Source: Cylindrobasidium torrendii FP15055 ss-10 (Eukaryota; Basidiomycota; Agaricomycetes; Agaricales; Physalacriaceae). From it: a stretch of DNA of 64,000 nt. Made by a program: the position numbers and the translations under genes. The stretch covers positions 1 through 64,000 of the forward strand of contig KN880441.1 of NCBI GenBank assembly GCA_000934385.1, in the 5' to 3' direction. This document shows, one piece after another, positions 23,983 to 34,526 of this stretch; position 1 is the first letter of the stretch, and the number at the start of each line of letters is the position of its first letter. The notes beneath the pieces are model-generated. The model was not told where the DNA came from and searched no databases. It saw only the letters and a program-made list of their open reading frames with translations.

Positions 23983-24517
23983 ATGGGCCCCGTCCTAAAG
24001 CGCTTTCCAAAGACACAGAAAGCTCGAACTCGAAAGCAGCCTGGCCAGGACATATTCCTGAAGCATATCACGAGGTACGTATGTTCTACCACAGACATCA
24101 TGGTCCTACTTGCTTTCAATGATGTTTGCGTTCGCCTTTCGATGTATGTGTTGGCTGACAAGACCCCTAGGAGGATGTCCCGTATGAGTACCTCCTCCGA
24201 GTCCGACGATTCTAGTGAAGGGAGTGCGAATTTGGATACAGAACTGGAGCGCGAGCAATCCATTTCGGACGCTGCGACATACAACTTGGCGCCAGAGATT
24301 CAGCCTGACGCGGTCAGGCCGCACAAGCCTGAGGGCGAGCCAGTACTAGCGACTCCGAGGTGAGTTCAGCCTGCATCAAGGCTATGCTCGAACTCATCAT
24401 GGCCATAGTAGATCCATCGCAGACGAGCCTGATGTGGTTTCCGAGTCGAAGAGGCCGCGCCGGCATAGACGAAATTGCCATGGAGGTTCGAGTCGGGTGC
24501 ATCCTTATGCTGCTTAG
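23983..24517 (+). CDS. Hypothetical basic/acidic protein (3' part of a gene)
   Basis: Three exons can be joined in phase: 23983-24073, one starting near 24171 after a GTACGT...CCCTAG intron, and one from about 24411 to the TAG at 24515-24517 after GTGAGT...CATAG. The product includes MSTSSESDDSSEGSANLDTE and ends with a basic cluster, ESKRPRRHRRNCHGG, that could be a nuclear localisation signal. The upstream end is uncertain: the first ATG follows a TGA in frame, but a CGCAG acceptor next to it leaves room for earlier exons. I know no family match. Confidence 0.4.
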
Positions 24518-25325
24518 GTCGAGATTGATTTGGGATGCCACCTCACACCTGGAATTAGAGTTCTTTAGATGGGATGACTTGAGTAAGGTCTCCTTCATTC
24601 CTATGTACTACATACCCATGCTTTTACTTTGTTTCGATACCGCGTTTAGATTTGTCACAGCCTTTGCTTTAACCTTGTACACTAGCTCATAACATATACC
24701 TGTTCCCTGGTATGGTTATGCATCCCGATGTTGTTGTTTTTCGCCATGGACGCTTGCCAGAATGGTGTGGACCACTGGCGAGGACGTAGGACAACATCAA
24801 GTCCAAGTGTCCAACCGCACTGCACCTCATTCTCATTCATGCGCGCCCACGTCGCGCAGGTCTGCCTCGTCGACCTTCTCAGCGAGGCTCCGAAAATGAG
24901 ACAACATCATTCTGAGTATGCATGATTCCGTCCCGGGGTGTCCATAGCCTTGTTTACACTTGAATCGCACGTCTGGGAAGTTTGAATTGCTCGTCGCTGG
25001 CAGACCTTGCTCGTCGCCGGCAGACCATGCTCGTCGTTGTCAGAAAGAAACTCGTTCTGCTCGTGGGAACACTGCAAAGCGTGGGACGGGCGTGGGAGAG
25101 AAAGAGGTGCATGAACATTAACCCCTATCAGCCCGTCGACGTCATGATCGCCTCTTTCCCATAGCACGTTTGTATGCGTATATCGCAATTCTTGACTGGA
25201 AACCATCATCGCCTTCTTGCTTGCTTGCTACTCATCCACACCTACGAACGCGAAGAACAAATTAGAAGAAAGGACAAGAAGAACGAAGAACAAGGCCCCT
25301 TCGCAAAGGACGAGAAAGCAAGAAG
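24518..25325. other. Intergenic, nothing firm
   Basis: About 800 bp without a supported gene. A short direct repeat around 24990-25035 (TTGCTCGTCGCYGGCAGACC, then TGCTCGTCGTTGTCAGA) is visible. Confidence 0.35.
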
Positions 25326-26685
25326 ATGCCTGTTGCGCCTCCAGAACCGGTCGTGCAGAGGAAGTGGGGCGCTGAGAAGCCGTATGCACGTCGCAGGGAA
25401 AGCAAGCTGCTTCTGTATGTGCTCTTAATCTCATCTCTGAATATTGGGTGTCTAATGCTGCTCCCGCAGAAGGATTGATGATGATAATGCGCTGCCGACG
25501 CTGAGGAACCCCGCATATAGGTACGTGATCGCTGCGGGGAGCAGTCCTTGCCTACTTGCTCTACATCCATGCTTATATACACTGCAGTGCCAGAAGCCTG
25601 CGAAGCGGAATGAAGAAGACCTCGATGAGCACTGGTAACGGGGAGGGGACTAGGAAAGAGAAAGAGAAGAGAAAGAGGGGGGTTTCGTTCGCTATTGCGC
25701 CAGAGACCATCTCGACCCCGGATGGCGGTATCGGGCAGCGGAATAGGGCACCCCGGCGCGAGAGCACACCAGTGCCCCGGTTTGCCGACGACAACAAGTA
25801 CAAGTGCGTTGCCCATTTTCTGCTATGTGGATGCAGTCTCACCTATTGATGTGTAGAAATTTAAATGAAACATCGGACGACGGTGCTCTCATATTTGATT
25901 GTGATGATGCCTTTGCGGTCGTCGACTCTGCTGTTGCTGCTGGGACTGGTGTAGATAGGACTGGTGCTGCCCCCCTTCCCCTCCCCGAGACCTTGAGCGA
26001 GTGCGTTTTCCCTTTCGTGCTTTGACTTCGTTCACTCTAGGAGCTCATGCTTTTTGCCAGGATCTTTGCGAGCTTGACTTTTCGCGATACAGCAGCCCCC
26101 GCCCCCGCCCCGCCACAAGACGTAGACGCATTCGGCTCCCCGTCAACGTCTGCGTCAAGTTCGAACACACTTGTGAACCTCACGGCGCCCCCCTCTTCAG
26201 CGATCCTGACAGGGTCAACGGAAGACGTAGACTGTCTGAGCAGTCTTTTCGCTGTGGGGTCTGATACGGATGAGGAGGATGAACAAATCTCACGGCGTCC
26301 CACGTCCACTGCGACTGCCCCAACCGCCATGAACATCAGAACCAAACCTGCTGCAACAACCGCTACCAAGAATAAAACACAACTCACAGCCAGCAAGAAT
26401 ACTGCTGCAACTGCGACAGTTGATATCGAAGGATGGCTTTCGGACGCGGCGAAGCAGGAATGCGTGGGGATCGTGCAGCAGTCGAGTTTGGTAGTGAGAA
26501 GGCATCGCGGGAAGAAGCAGTGGGTGCCGTATGAGCGGTGTGGGAGGAGGGTACGGGGCGCAGCGCATTTTGGTGCTGGAGGGCATTTCGCTGCTGGGGA
26601 CGGGAAGACAGAGATGGGGATTGTGCTGGGGCGCCCGTCGGTGGAGGCGCAGGATGTGGATGTGGAGATGGATGGCGGGGTGTAG
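25326..26685 (+). CDS. Hypothetical Ser/Thr/Ala-rich multi-exon protein
   Basis: Five exons join cleanly. Exon 1 starts MPVAPPEPVVQRKWGAEKPY. A GTATGT...CCGCAG intron leads to RIDDDNALPTLRNPAYR, and GTACGT...CTGCAG to RSLRSGMKKTSMS and GVSFAIAPETISTPDGG. The next intron, GTGCGT...GTGTAG, leads to NLNETSDDGALIFDCDDAFA, and the last (about 26002-26060) leads to IFASLTFRDTAAP. The final exon is low in complexity (Ser/Thr/Ala) but has a compact segment, TVDIEGWLSDAAKQECVGI followed by a basic KQWVPYERCGRR, and an acidic end. I do not recognise a domain. Good splice phases throughout argue that it is expressed. Confidence 0.6.
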
Positions 26686-27297
26686 GATGTGGGCCTTTTC
26701 GTCGTCCATTTGCCTTTGCTGGCGCCTGGACGAAGGACCCCGAACCCCGGATTTTTGAATCTCTCTATCTTATTGTTCGCCCCTTGTTATGTCTGTATCG
26801 TCCGTCGAGCTCTGCTTACCTATATTTATAACTCGCTATATCATGTATTACTAGTACTTAAAAGAAAGGAATTGTGTGTAGGTTACTCTTACCGTTACTA
26901 CTTATTGCTGCAAATGTACATTCACTAGTGAAGGAAGAGGCCACGAGAGAGCTGGGCGGTTCAATGAGAAGGGCTTTGGGCGTTCTTTCTGAACCTGCTG
27001 GCAAGACAGAGATATAACTGGCCATTTTGCTTACACTGTCGATTATCGTCAATAACGTGTAAATCTCTATTATGGTCGTGTGCAAAGTGTAGACCGCGAT
27101 TTCGGGGAACCTGCAGTCTGTAGGATGGAGAACCGAGGTTGTATCGTGTGGAATCTGATCACTCCTGCGCGGGTACCACAGGGTGACCAAAGCCGGCCCA
27201 CCGTACTAAAAGAAGGGATGGGTACACTCAGACGCGAACGGCCCATCCTGCGTTGATCATATAGAACTTTTCGAATGGAATAAATTGTGATTTTCAT
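26686..27297. other. Intergenic, nothing firm
   Basis: About 600 bp. A minus-strand frame starting at about 27012 (MASYISVLPAGSERTPKALL) is open for some 55 codons but has no other support. Confidence 0.3.
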
Positions 27298-27586
27298 AAC
27301 TTGTTACGACGATTGGATGGGATGTAGCGGACGGGGTTCAAGCGCACTGGGGCAAAAATGAAATGAGGGTACTTGGTCCCGTCGGGTATTCTGACAGAGT
27401 TCACCTGGATGGAGTCAGCATGGATAGCCTGGTTCTGTGCTGGCCACGCACCAATTCTTGTTTTCGGACGACACTGAAGCATGCAAGTTCGCCTCGGACA
27501 TATGTAGCGCGCGCCCTTTCGTCGATAGCCCGCAGCATAGAAGTATAGGATTTCAAGAGATCGTCCGTGTCGTACTTGGTTCTCAA
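27298..27586 (-). CDS. Unassigned 3' coding segment, two exons
   Basis: The frame LRTKYDTDDLLKSYTSMLRA continues to CFSVVRKQEL. A 49 bp intron (GTGCGT...ATCCAG) then joins it to VNSVRIPDGTKYPHFIFAPV and the end SNRRNKL, with TGA at 27298-27300. The splice and the helical, charged composition suggest a real protein tail. A TGA lies just upstream in frame, so a further exon is needed, probably entered at the ATGAG acceptor-like site near 27592. No family is recognised, and I could not join it in phase to the segment at 27668-28160. Confidence 0.4.
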
Positions 27587-27667
27587 GTCGGCTCATGGTG
27601 TGTGGCTGAGTCGGTCGGCCAGACATCTCTCTAGGGACGGTGTATGTCCAGTCCGACGCCAGACTTT

Positions 27668-28160
27668 CTATGCGCCAGGAATGTCGCCGTTGAGTTCGCT
27701 AGCGGCAGAGCGCCTGATTCCTGCCCGTTTGAAAGCTTCCCAGGATATCACCGCGCCTGGAACGATCGTATGAAGCTGAGGCGCGGTCCCTGCCGTTATC
27801 GTTGTTGTTGTCGACGGTACATCGTTATGGCAAAGACAGAGCTGCCCCGCGCGGGCTTGAAATATCGAAAACCCAACAGGAATCGAGTCGCCTGGGAGCC
27901 GACGGGGACATGACGGTGAGAGGCGACTACGCGATCTTCCACGTGTGCTTGAATGCATTGTAAGGGTCGATACCAAACAGGAAATAACCGGAAAGCTTTG
28001 TCACAAATGTCGCCTGTTTGATGGATGCAGTCGTTTTTTCCACCAAGGCAAGATGAACGGCACGGCTCTCCAGTCGCCCACGAATTTTAACGGCGTGAAA
28101 GTCTTTCGCGACATTCCAAAGCGTCCACAGACTACCCCTGGTGTGATCAAGCGAGAATAT
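27668..28160 (-). CDS. Unassigned coding segment with two alternative ends
   Basis: After an acceptor near 28142 the minus strand reads SLWTLWNVAKDFHAVKIRGR and LESRAVHLALVEKTTASIKQ. It continues through TFVTKLSGYFLFGIDPYNAF to a TAG. A GTATCG donor inside (after YFLFG) can splice in phase to DSIPVGFSIFQARAGQLCLC and on to VISWEAFKRAGIRRSAASEL, ending IPGA at 27668. Both versions are protein-like. The 5' end lies close to the duplicated block and may be missing or misassembled. Function unknown. Confidence 0.4.
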
Positions 28161-28620
28161 TCGTGTGCGACGAACACCAATTTCCTCGTTCTAATTCGCA
28201 ATGCCCGTCACAACTTTCTGAATTTTTTTCTTCGTTAGGTGCACGTCAATAGAATTACCCAGCCTTGCGCGCTCTGTTCTGAGGCTCGACAGAACTGCCA
28301 GAATGCATAGGCATCCCCGTTTCTTTGTGGTCTTCCCATCCTTCTCTTCTTTTTTTCTCCCCTTCGCCGTTTCCTCAGAAATACCCCAAGGACAGGAAGG
28401 AAACCAGCCCGTGTCCGCCATACACAGCATATCGGTCGGCCGAAGCACGCCTCCTCGGAGACGCGATTCTGGGTTCTGACTGTGCTGAATTCGAGAGCTC
28501 GGCGCTGCAGGGCTCGGCACGCGTCGGCGCTTTGATCAGTTCCCCAAAAGCGAGCGCCCATGTGAAATTCACGTGATGGTGTCGCCAACCCTTTGTCCTC
28601 GAGGCTAATTTGTGTCAGCA

Positions 28621-28633
28621 TGCTGAGTCAGCA
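28621..28633. promoter_or_regulatory. Palindromic AP-1/GCN4-like site
   Basis: TGCTGAGTCAGCA is a 13 bp palindrome around TGAGTCA, the core bound by bZIP factors. It is conserved in the right copy (30312-30324). Function is inferred from the motif only. Confidence 0.35.
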
Positions 28634-28864
28634 CTGGTTCTGCGCTGCAATTTTCGGAGGATATTTTTCGCTGTAAAGGAGGATGCTTGTGGTTCGAGGA
28701 GGGCGCCTCGAGGCATGATGGCCAATTTCCAAGGAAATGGCATGTGTGGCGTACGTGGCGCAAATTGGCTGGCCTCAGGACGAAAACGATGGGCTTTGCT
28801 CGAGGAAGAGGGGGATACTGGTTGAAGATAGCGGAAAGAAGCCCTGACGAAATCAGAGGCGCTC

Positions 28865-29832
28865 CTAAACGAAACCGGTAAGAGAGATCCCTGTTGGCAA
28901 GTTGCGCAGGCTGACGAGGTTGGCTGCAGCTCGTTTTTGAACGGCGGGTATACGCCTCTGCGACCGGTGCAGCACAGCGACATGGAATCTGGTGGAATAC
29001 TGGATGTTTTTGGCCTGTGCTGCTCGCGCTGTATCGCTCTGCGCTGCGGGGGGTACCATTCTTTCTCTGCCGACGACATGGCAATTTGCAGGCGACGGCG
29101 GGTATGGAAGTCCTCCCTTGGTTCCAGAGAGAGCTGACGTGCCCTTTAAGGAGTGTATCTGCACTGTGGAAGTGGGCGTGTTGCCCAGTCTCTTTGTCTG
29201 CTGGCAAAAACACCCTCCATGGCTTTGATCGTGCCATTTTGGACCGTTCCCTTTCTTACCACAACCACAACCATCCTCAACCTTTCTGAAGCATCTCCGA
29301 CTGCAAACCTCAGCACAGCGGCGAAAAGGCTCTGAACGTTCAAGTACGTCGTTAATTTTCCCCAGCAGCCGTTGCAAATGCTTAACCACGACTTTTGGCA
29401 GTATTGGCTGTACATCGTCCATACGACCGAATACCTCGATTCTTCCTCGGATTTTACGGACGACGGTGACGAGACGGATTGTAGAGGGAGCCAGTGTATC
29501 CTTGGTACGTCGTCGCCCCGCCGCTGCCGCCATCGCTAACCTACCGCCACTCCGCAGACATCGGTCCATCGCAACAACCTCCTTGTTTTCTTCAAACCCA
29601 CGGGCCTCAGACTGCAGAGCAGCTTCAAGAACATCCAGATACGTGGTGCGTCGTTGTATAGCCCGCGGCAAATAGCAAGCCTCACCCTCCGCCCTCCGCC
29701 CTCCAGCCCGACGATCACCCGCCTACGCAAATCCTCTTCCAACACCTTTCTCGGCTCTCATCCTCGACTCTCAAGACTGCAAATTGTACCCACTGTTCCT
29801 TTGTGCGTCGTGCGCGGCCGTTGCGCCTCTGG
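28865..29832 (-). CDS. Unrecognised protein, left copy (5' end lost in gap)
   Basis: The minus frame is open from the edge of the N run region to 28865. It includes TTYLDVLEAALQSEARGFEE, TIRLVTVVRKIRGRIEVFGR, DDVQPILPKVVVKHLQRLLG and KINDVLERSEPF, then a Cys-rich piece, EVCSRRCF. The matching start codon sits at 31527-31529 in the right copy, which this copy lacks. Many differences between copies are silent or conservative in this frame (for example GAA/GAG in FEENKEVV, GCG/GCA, TTC/TTT, CTT/CTC), which supports it over the opposite strand. The part downstream of about 29250 is less convincing and the real stop may be earlier. No family recognised. Confidence 0.45.
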
Positions 29833-29932
29833 NNNNNNNNNNNNNNNNNNNNNNNNNNNNNNNNNNNNNNNNNNNNNNNNNNNNNNNNNNNNNNNNNNNN
29901 NNNNNNNNNNNNNNNNNNNNNNNNNNNNNNNN
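29833..29932. other. Assembly gap of 100 Ns
   Basis: Exactly 100 unknown bases, the conventional placeholder for a scaffold gap of unknown size. Confidence 0.99.
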
Positions 29933-31524
29933 GTACGTCAATAGAATCACCCAACCTTGCGCGCTCTGCCCTGAGGCTTGACAAAACTGCCAGAATGCAT
30001 AGGCATCCCCGTTTCTTCGTGGTCTTCCCATCCTTCTCTTCTTTTTTTCTCCCCTTCCCGCCGTTTCCTCGAAAATACCCCAAGGACAGGAAGGAAACCA
30101 GCCCGTGTCCGCCATACACAGCATATCGTTCGGCCGAGGCACGCCTCCTCAGAGACGCGATTTGGTTTTGACTCTGCTGGATTCGAAAGCTCGGCGCTGC
30201 AGGACTTGCACGCGTCGGTGCTTTGATCAGTTCCCCAAAAGCGAGCGCCCATGTGAAACTCACGTGATGGTGTCGCCAACCCTTTGTCCCCGAGGCTAAT
30301 TTGTGTCAGCATGCTGAGTCAGCACTGGTATTGCGCTGCAATTTTTCAAAGATATTTTCCACTGTAAAGGAGGACATTTGTGGTTTGAGGAGGGCGCCTC
30401 GAGGCATGATGGCTAATTTCCAAGGAAATGGCATGTGTGGCGTACGTGGCGCAAGTTGGCTGGCCTCAGGACGAAAACGATGGGCTTTGCTCGAGGGAGA
30501 GGGGGATAATGGTGGAAGAGAGTGGAAAGAGTCCCTCACGAAATCAGAGGCGCTCCTAAACGAAACCGGTAAGAGATATCCCTGTTGGCAAGTTGCGCAG
30601 GCTGACGAGGATGGCTGCAGCTCGTTTTTGAACGGCGGGTATACGCCTCTGCGACCGGGACAGCACAGCGACATGGAATCTGGTGGAATGCTGGATGTTT
30701 TTGGCCTATGCTGCTCGCGCTGTATCGCTCTGCGCTGCGGGGGGTGCCATTCTTTCTCTGCCGACGACCTGGCAATTTGCAGGCGACGGCGGGTATGGAA
30801 GTCCTCCCTTGGTTCCAGAGAGAGCTGACGTTCCCTTTAAGGAGTGTATCTGCGCTGAACAAGTGGGCATGCTGCCCAGTCTCTTTGTCTGCTGGCAAAA
30901 ACGTCCCCCATGGGTTTGATCGAGCCCTTTTGGACGGTTCCCTTCCTTACCACAACCACAACCATCCTCGACCTTTCCAAAGCATCTCCGACTGCAAACC
31001 TCAGCATAGCGGCGAAAAGGCTTTGAACGTTCGAGTACGTCGTTAATTTTCCCCAGCAGCCGTTGCAAATGCTTAACCACGACTTTTTGGCAGTATTGGC
31101 TGTACATCGTCCATACGACCGAATATCTCGATTCTTCCTCGCATTTTACGGACGACGGTGACGAGACGGATTGTAGAGGGAGCCAGTGTATCCTTGGTAC
31201 GTCGTCGCCCCGCCGCTGCCGCCATTGCTAACCTACCGCCACTCCGCAGACATCGGTCCATCGCAACAACTTCCTTGTTTTCCTCAAACCCACGGGCCTC
31301 AGACTGCAGAGCAGCTTCAAGAACATCCAGATACGTGGTGCGTCGTTGTATAGCCCGCGGCAAATAGCAAGCCTCACCCTCCGCCCTCCGCCCTCCAGCC
31401 CGACGATCACCCGCCTACGCAAATCCTCTTCCAACACCTTTCTCGGCTCTCATCCTCGACTCTCAAGACTGCAAATTGTACCCACTGTTCCTTTGTGCGT
31501 CGTGCGCGGCCGTTGCGCCTCTGG
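29933..31524. repeat. Gap-flanking duplicated block, right copy
   Basis: This is the second copy of the 28237-29832 block. It differs by substitutions and short indels, for example T5 against T4 at 31083-31087. It continues without a break into the F-box gene promoter. Confidence 0.93.
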
Positions 31525-31529
31525 ACCAT
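31073..31529 (-). CDS. Unrecognised protein, right copy, frameshifted
   Basis: An ATG at 31527-31529 opens MVQRRNGRARRTKEQWVQFA and runs to DESRE. A 52 bp intron (GTGTTG...GGCGGAG) can join it in phase to ACYLPRAIQRRTTYLDVLEA and on to DDVQPILPK. There an extra T in a T5 run shifts the frame to a stop at 31073. The left copy has four Ts and stays open, so this is either a sequencing/haplotype difference or a true mutation. The start is only 88 bp from the divergent F-box gene ATG at 31618, so the two would share a promoter. Confidence 0.42.
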
Positions 31530-31617
31530 ACAATTTGCTGACAAATTGTCCCTCCTCAGATATCGAATTATTCTGTGCTCCTCCCCCATTTCAAACCTTC
31601 TCAAACAACATTTCACC

Positions 31618-33315
31618 ATGAGCGTGCGTTGATGTCTCGTGCTCGCTACCGGCCGGCTGACAAGACTGTCTTCGCAGGCCGTCACTCTATTCTCCCTCCC
31701 CGTCGAGCTCCTCACCATCATTTTCGAACATCTGCTGGGCCAACTCCCTACACTTTCGGAGTTCTATGAACAACGAGCCATCCTCCTGTCCTGCTCGCGA
31801 CGTATCCGCAAGATTATCTGCGATAGGCACCCTTTTTGGCGCTACCTCACCGTCCAACGCGCTGAGATTGAGGCTGTGGTCCTCAGCAGCACTGAAGGCA
31901 TCGCCCCCGTCATCCCCCCGTCCCTCCTCCTCACCATCGGACATGCTCGTGGCCTCGGCGTGAACCTCTTCATCGATGCGCGCGCCAGCGTCAACACAGA
32001 TTTTGACGACGAAGAGAACAACGCTTCTGATGTCGAGACGGGCAAGAAACTGGACGTGGTGGTTAACGAAATCTTTGCGGCCCATAAATCACGTCTCGTG
32101 TCGCTCAAGGTCGACGAGGGGACTCTGCTTGGATGCGGTGTCCGTATTATGCGAGCAATACGGGCACACCGACCTCAGCGTTTGGAGAGCCTGACAGTTG
32201 TCACTGGTAATGGCAGCTTCGGGGAATGGGAAGAAGACACCACCCTTGACCCCAAAGGTCACCCTACCCCGGTAGTCGCTGCCCACTCGCAAGCCCCCAT
32301 CCCTGCCTTGCGGTCGCTGGCGATGCACGGCGTGATGAACGAGCACGATGACGAGAAGATGTCCGGAAAGATATGGGACGTCGCCACGCTGGCTGAGGCC
32401 ACTTTCTCCGACATGGTCAGGACATATCCGACACTACTTTTTCTCCGCGCCCTCTTGGACAAGAACCCAGGGCTTAGGCGCCTAGCGCTTCATGATTCCT
32501 TTGATCACACCTCCTCTGGGCCCACCCGCGAAGTGTTCGCAGGGGTGCAGGAGCTCGATATTGGTGTCAGCTCCACCCACAACAACGCGCTCGCGTTCAT
32601 GACCAACGTTAAATTTCCCGACCTCAAGCATCTTACCCTCACAGGGAAGGCTTCGGACGACGTCTTTCCGTCGCCAGCATTTATCACCGCCGCGAACACC
32701 GCGCTTACTCTCAACGAGCTGGACTCTCTTCATCTCAGAGACATTCGCTCACAGCCTGGCATCGACCTGGCGCTCTTTGACGGCCTCAAACGGCTTCGCA
32801 TTTCGGGTACCACGCTCCAACGAAAGGGCGGTGCGCTGCCATTCAAGAGTGACATGAATCGCGTATATGGGAAAATGCACCTCCCGTTCCCTACGCTCGA
32901 GACGCTCGAGATGGAGGTCACGACTCTGTTCCGCCAACCTGGCAGGGATAATGCCGACTGGGAGACAGAGGTCAAACGCGCTTTTTCGTTGATCAGCGGA
33001 CGTGCTCGGCGCTACCTCTCGCACGAAGACATCCCACGCACACTTCAGACTGCGCGCATCCTCTTTCGCGGACAGTCGTCGTCCTCCTTTGGTGCACCCA
33101 CCGCCCGCCCCGGCAAGGCGTCGTCGCGGGCTCTCCTTCCGGTTGTGAAAGCATTATTCCTCAAGGCGTTGAAGAGTTCAAAGCCTAAGATGACGGCAGC
33201 CCAAGATATCCCGTTCAGCGTTGAATGTGTGTTCACGGATGAGGACGGGGAATGGATGGAGGTCGTCGACCTGAAGGCACTTGCGTTCAAGACGGGTGCA
33301 GCCGGCTCACGCTAA
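31618..33315 (+). CDS. F-box protein
   Basis: A tiny first exon (31618-31623, ATG AGC) is joined across a 54 bp intron to a long exon from 31678. The product is 547 residues: MSAVTLFSLPVELLTIIFEH is an F-box start, followed by ILLSCSRRIRKIICDRHPFW. The rest has LRR-like stretches (LRSLAMHGVMN, LRRLALHDSF, LKHLTLTGKASDD, LDSLHLRDIRSQ, LKRLRISGTTL, LETLEMEVTTL), so it is probably an FBXL-type substrate receptor for an SCF ubiquitin ligase. The GTG near 31639 that opens the longest uninterrupted frame is intronic. No substrate can be predicted. Confidence 0.78.
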
Positions 33316-34526
33316 AGGATTGTTACCAAGCTGAAGAAAAGTTGTTACCATCCAATTACATATATAGTCTGTACAAGTGTATGCAAGAAGTATTGTAGCT
33401 GGTAGCCTGTAGCTATTATACGCAAATTTCCCAATGGAATGTATGGTGCGCTTCCTGCGATGTGTGTTTATCGACCTCAGAAGCTTTTGGTATTATTCGC
33501 CAAGGGCATGGATGCAACGGCAAAAGAAGCCTGTCGATGTGGAGATGCCTCTGTCCAAGGCAATGGTGTTCTATTGTCAGCCGTATGCGGCCATTAAGTC
33601 AAACAGACTTGCGAATTACATGTACCTTCTGCAAGTGCGTCTCGATAGGTGAATCAAAACTGTCTAGCGTCGCACCAAAGCCTCTAACTCTGAGACAGAG
33701 GCTAGGAGCACTCTCAATTTATGTGTCAGACGTGTACGGCGAGAGATTTATTTTATTCGGAAGTCCTATGTATGTAAGATTGAGAATCTAGATATCTTAA
33801 AAGCCACTTGAGGCGCTTTGGACTTGGACTTGGACTTGAGGTCGCATGTACCAGCCCTTGTTCATCAAGCCCGTGAGGGATTTCCCTCACTGAAACTCAG
33901 ATGCATCTCAAGAGCTAATGCTAGGAAGACTCAACATAGTGCTACGCTTGACAAATTTTGACCATTCTTAAGACGTGAGAACTGGCCTCTCGAATCTCAA
34001 AGGCAGGGATCCATCCAAGCTCAGCAACATCGCCCACTGTAGGGTAGTACCATTCCAACTATGTACATGCATTGAACGATAAAAACGACCCTAACTGTGA
34101 CCTCGAGGCTTCATTGAGACTGATCCTCTGACCTCAAAATGGATTGAGTCCTGTGAGCATGGTCCAGGTCGAATAGGCCTCTTGTCATACGCACCTAGAT
34201 ACTCTTTCTTGGACATGCGAACAAGGTTGTTTCTTCCACCCCTCGTCAAGTTCCTGGCATGGTCCGCGTCATATTAGACAGCAATTTACACATCTTGTCC
34301 AGCACCCAGCCTGCATAAGAGTCCCATCCTGATTGCTGTAAGCACGGCGGAACACCACTGACGACCCATCCCAGAACAGTGAAAACCACTCAGCCCTGGC
34401 AACCAGGCAGTGGCTCCTAAGAGGCTCTTAGTGGCTCTAATGGTGGCATCCTCACCCACGTGATCGTACTACACCTTCTTCCCTTCCCGCGATCAATTCA
34501 CTGCTCGGATTCCAGCGTACGACGCG
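33316..34526. other. Intergenic, no gene seen
   Basis: About 1.2 kb rich in short frames with many stops on both strands. A small GGACTT tandem repeat (GGACTTGGACTTGGACTTGA) lies near 33820-33840. No feature is supported. Confidence 0.4.

Larger units (their letters stand above)
28237..29832. repeat. Gap-flanking duplicated block, left copy
   Basis: This 1.6 kb block recurs at 29933-31524 in the same order and orientation, with scattered substitutions and small indels. The left copy stops exactly at the N run. The right copy starts exactly after it and carries on past the matching point. That is the pattern of two overlapping contig ends that were not merged. See the findings. Confidence 0.93.

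Noticed and set aside
29340..31620. Plus-strand gene reading MLNHDFWQYWLYIVHTTEYL and splicing in frame into the F-box ATG
   Set aside because: Splice sites look good, but differences between the two copies change residues in this frame more than in the minus frame, and an upstream intron would be only about 22 bp.
31639..33315. F-box protein starting near 31639
   Set aside because: That codon is GTG and lies inside the first intron; the ATG at 31618 with a two-codon exon gives a clean model.
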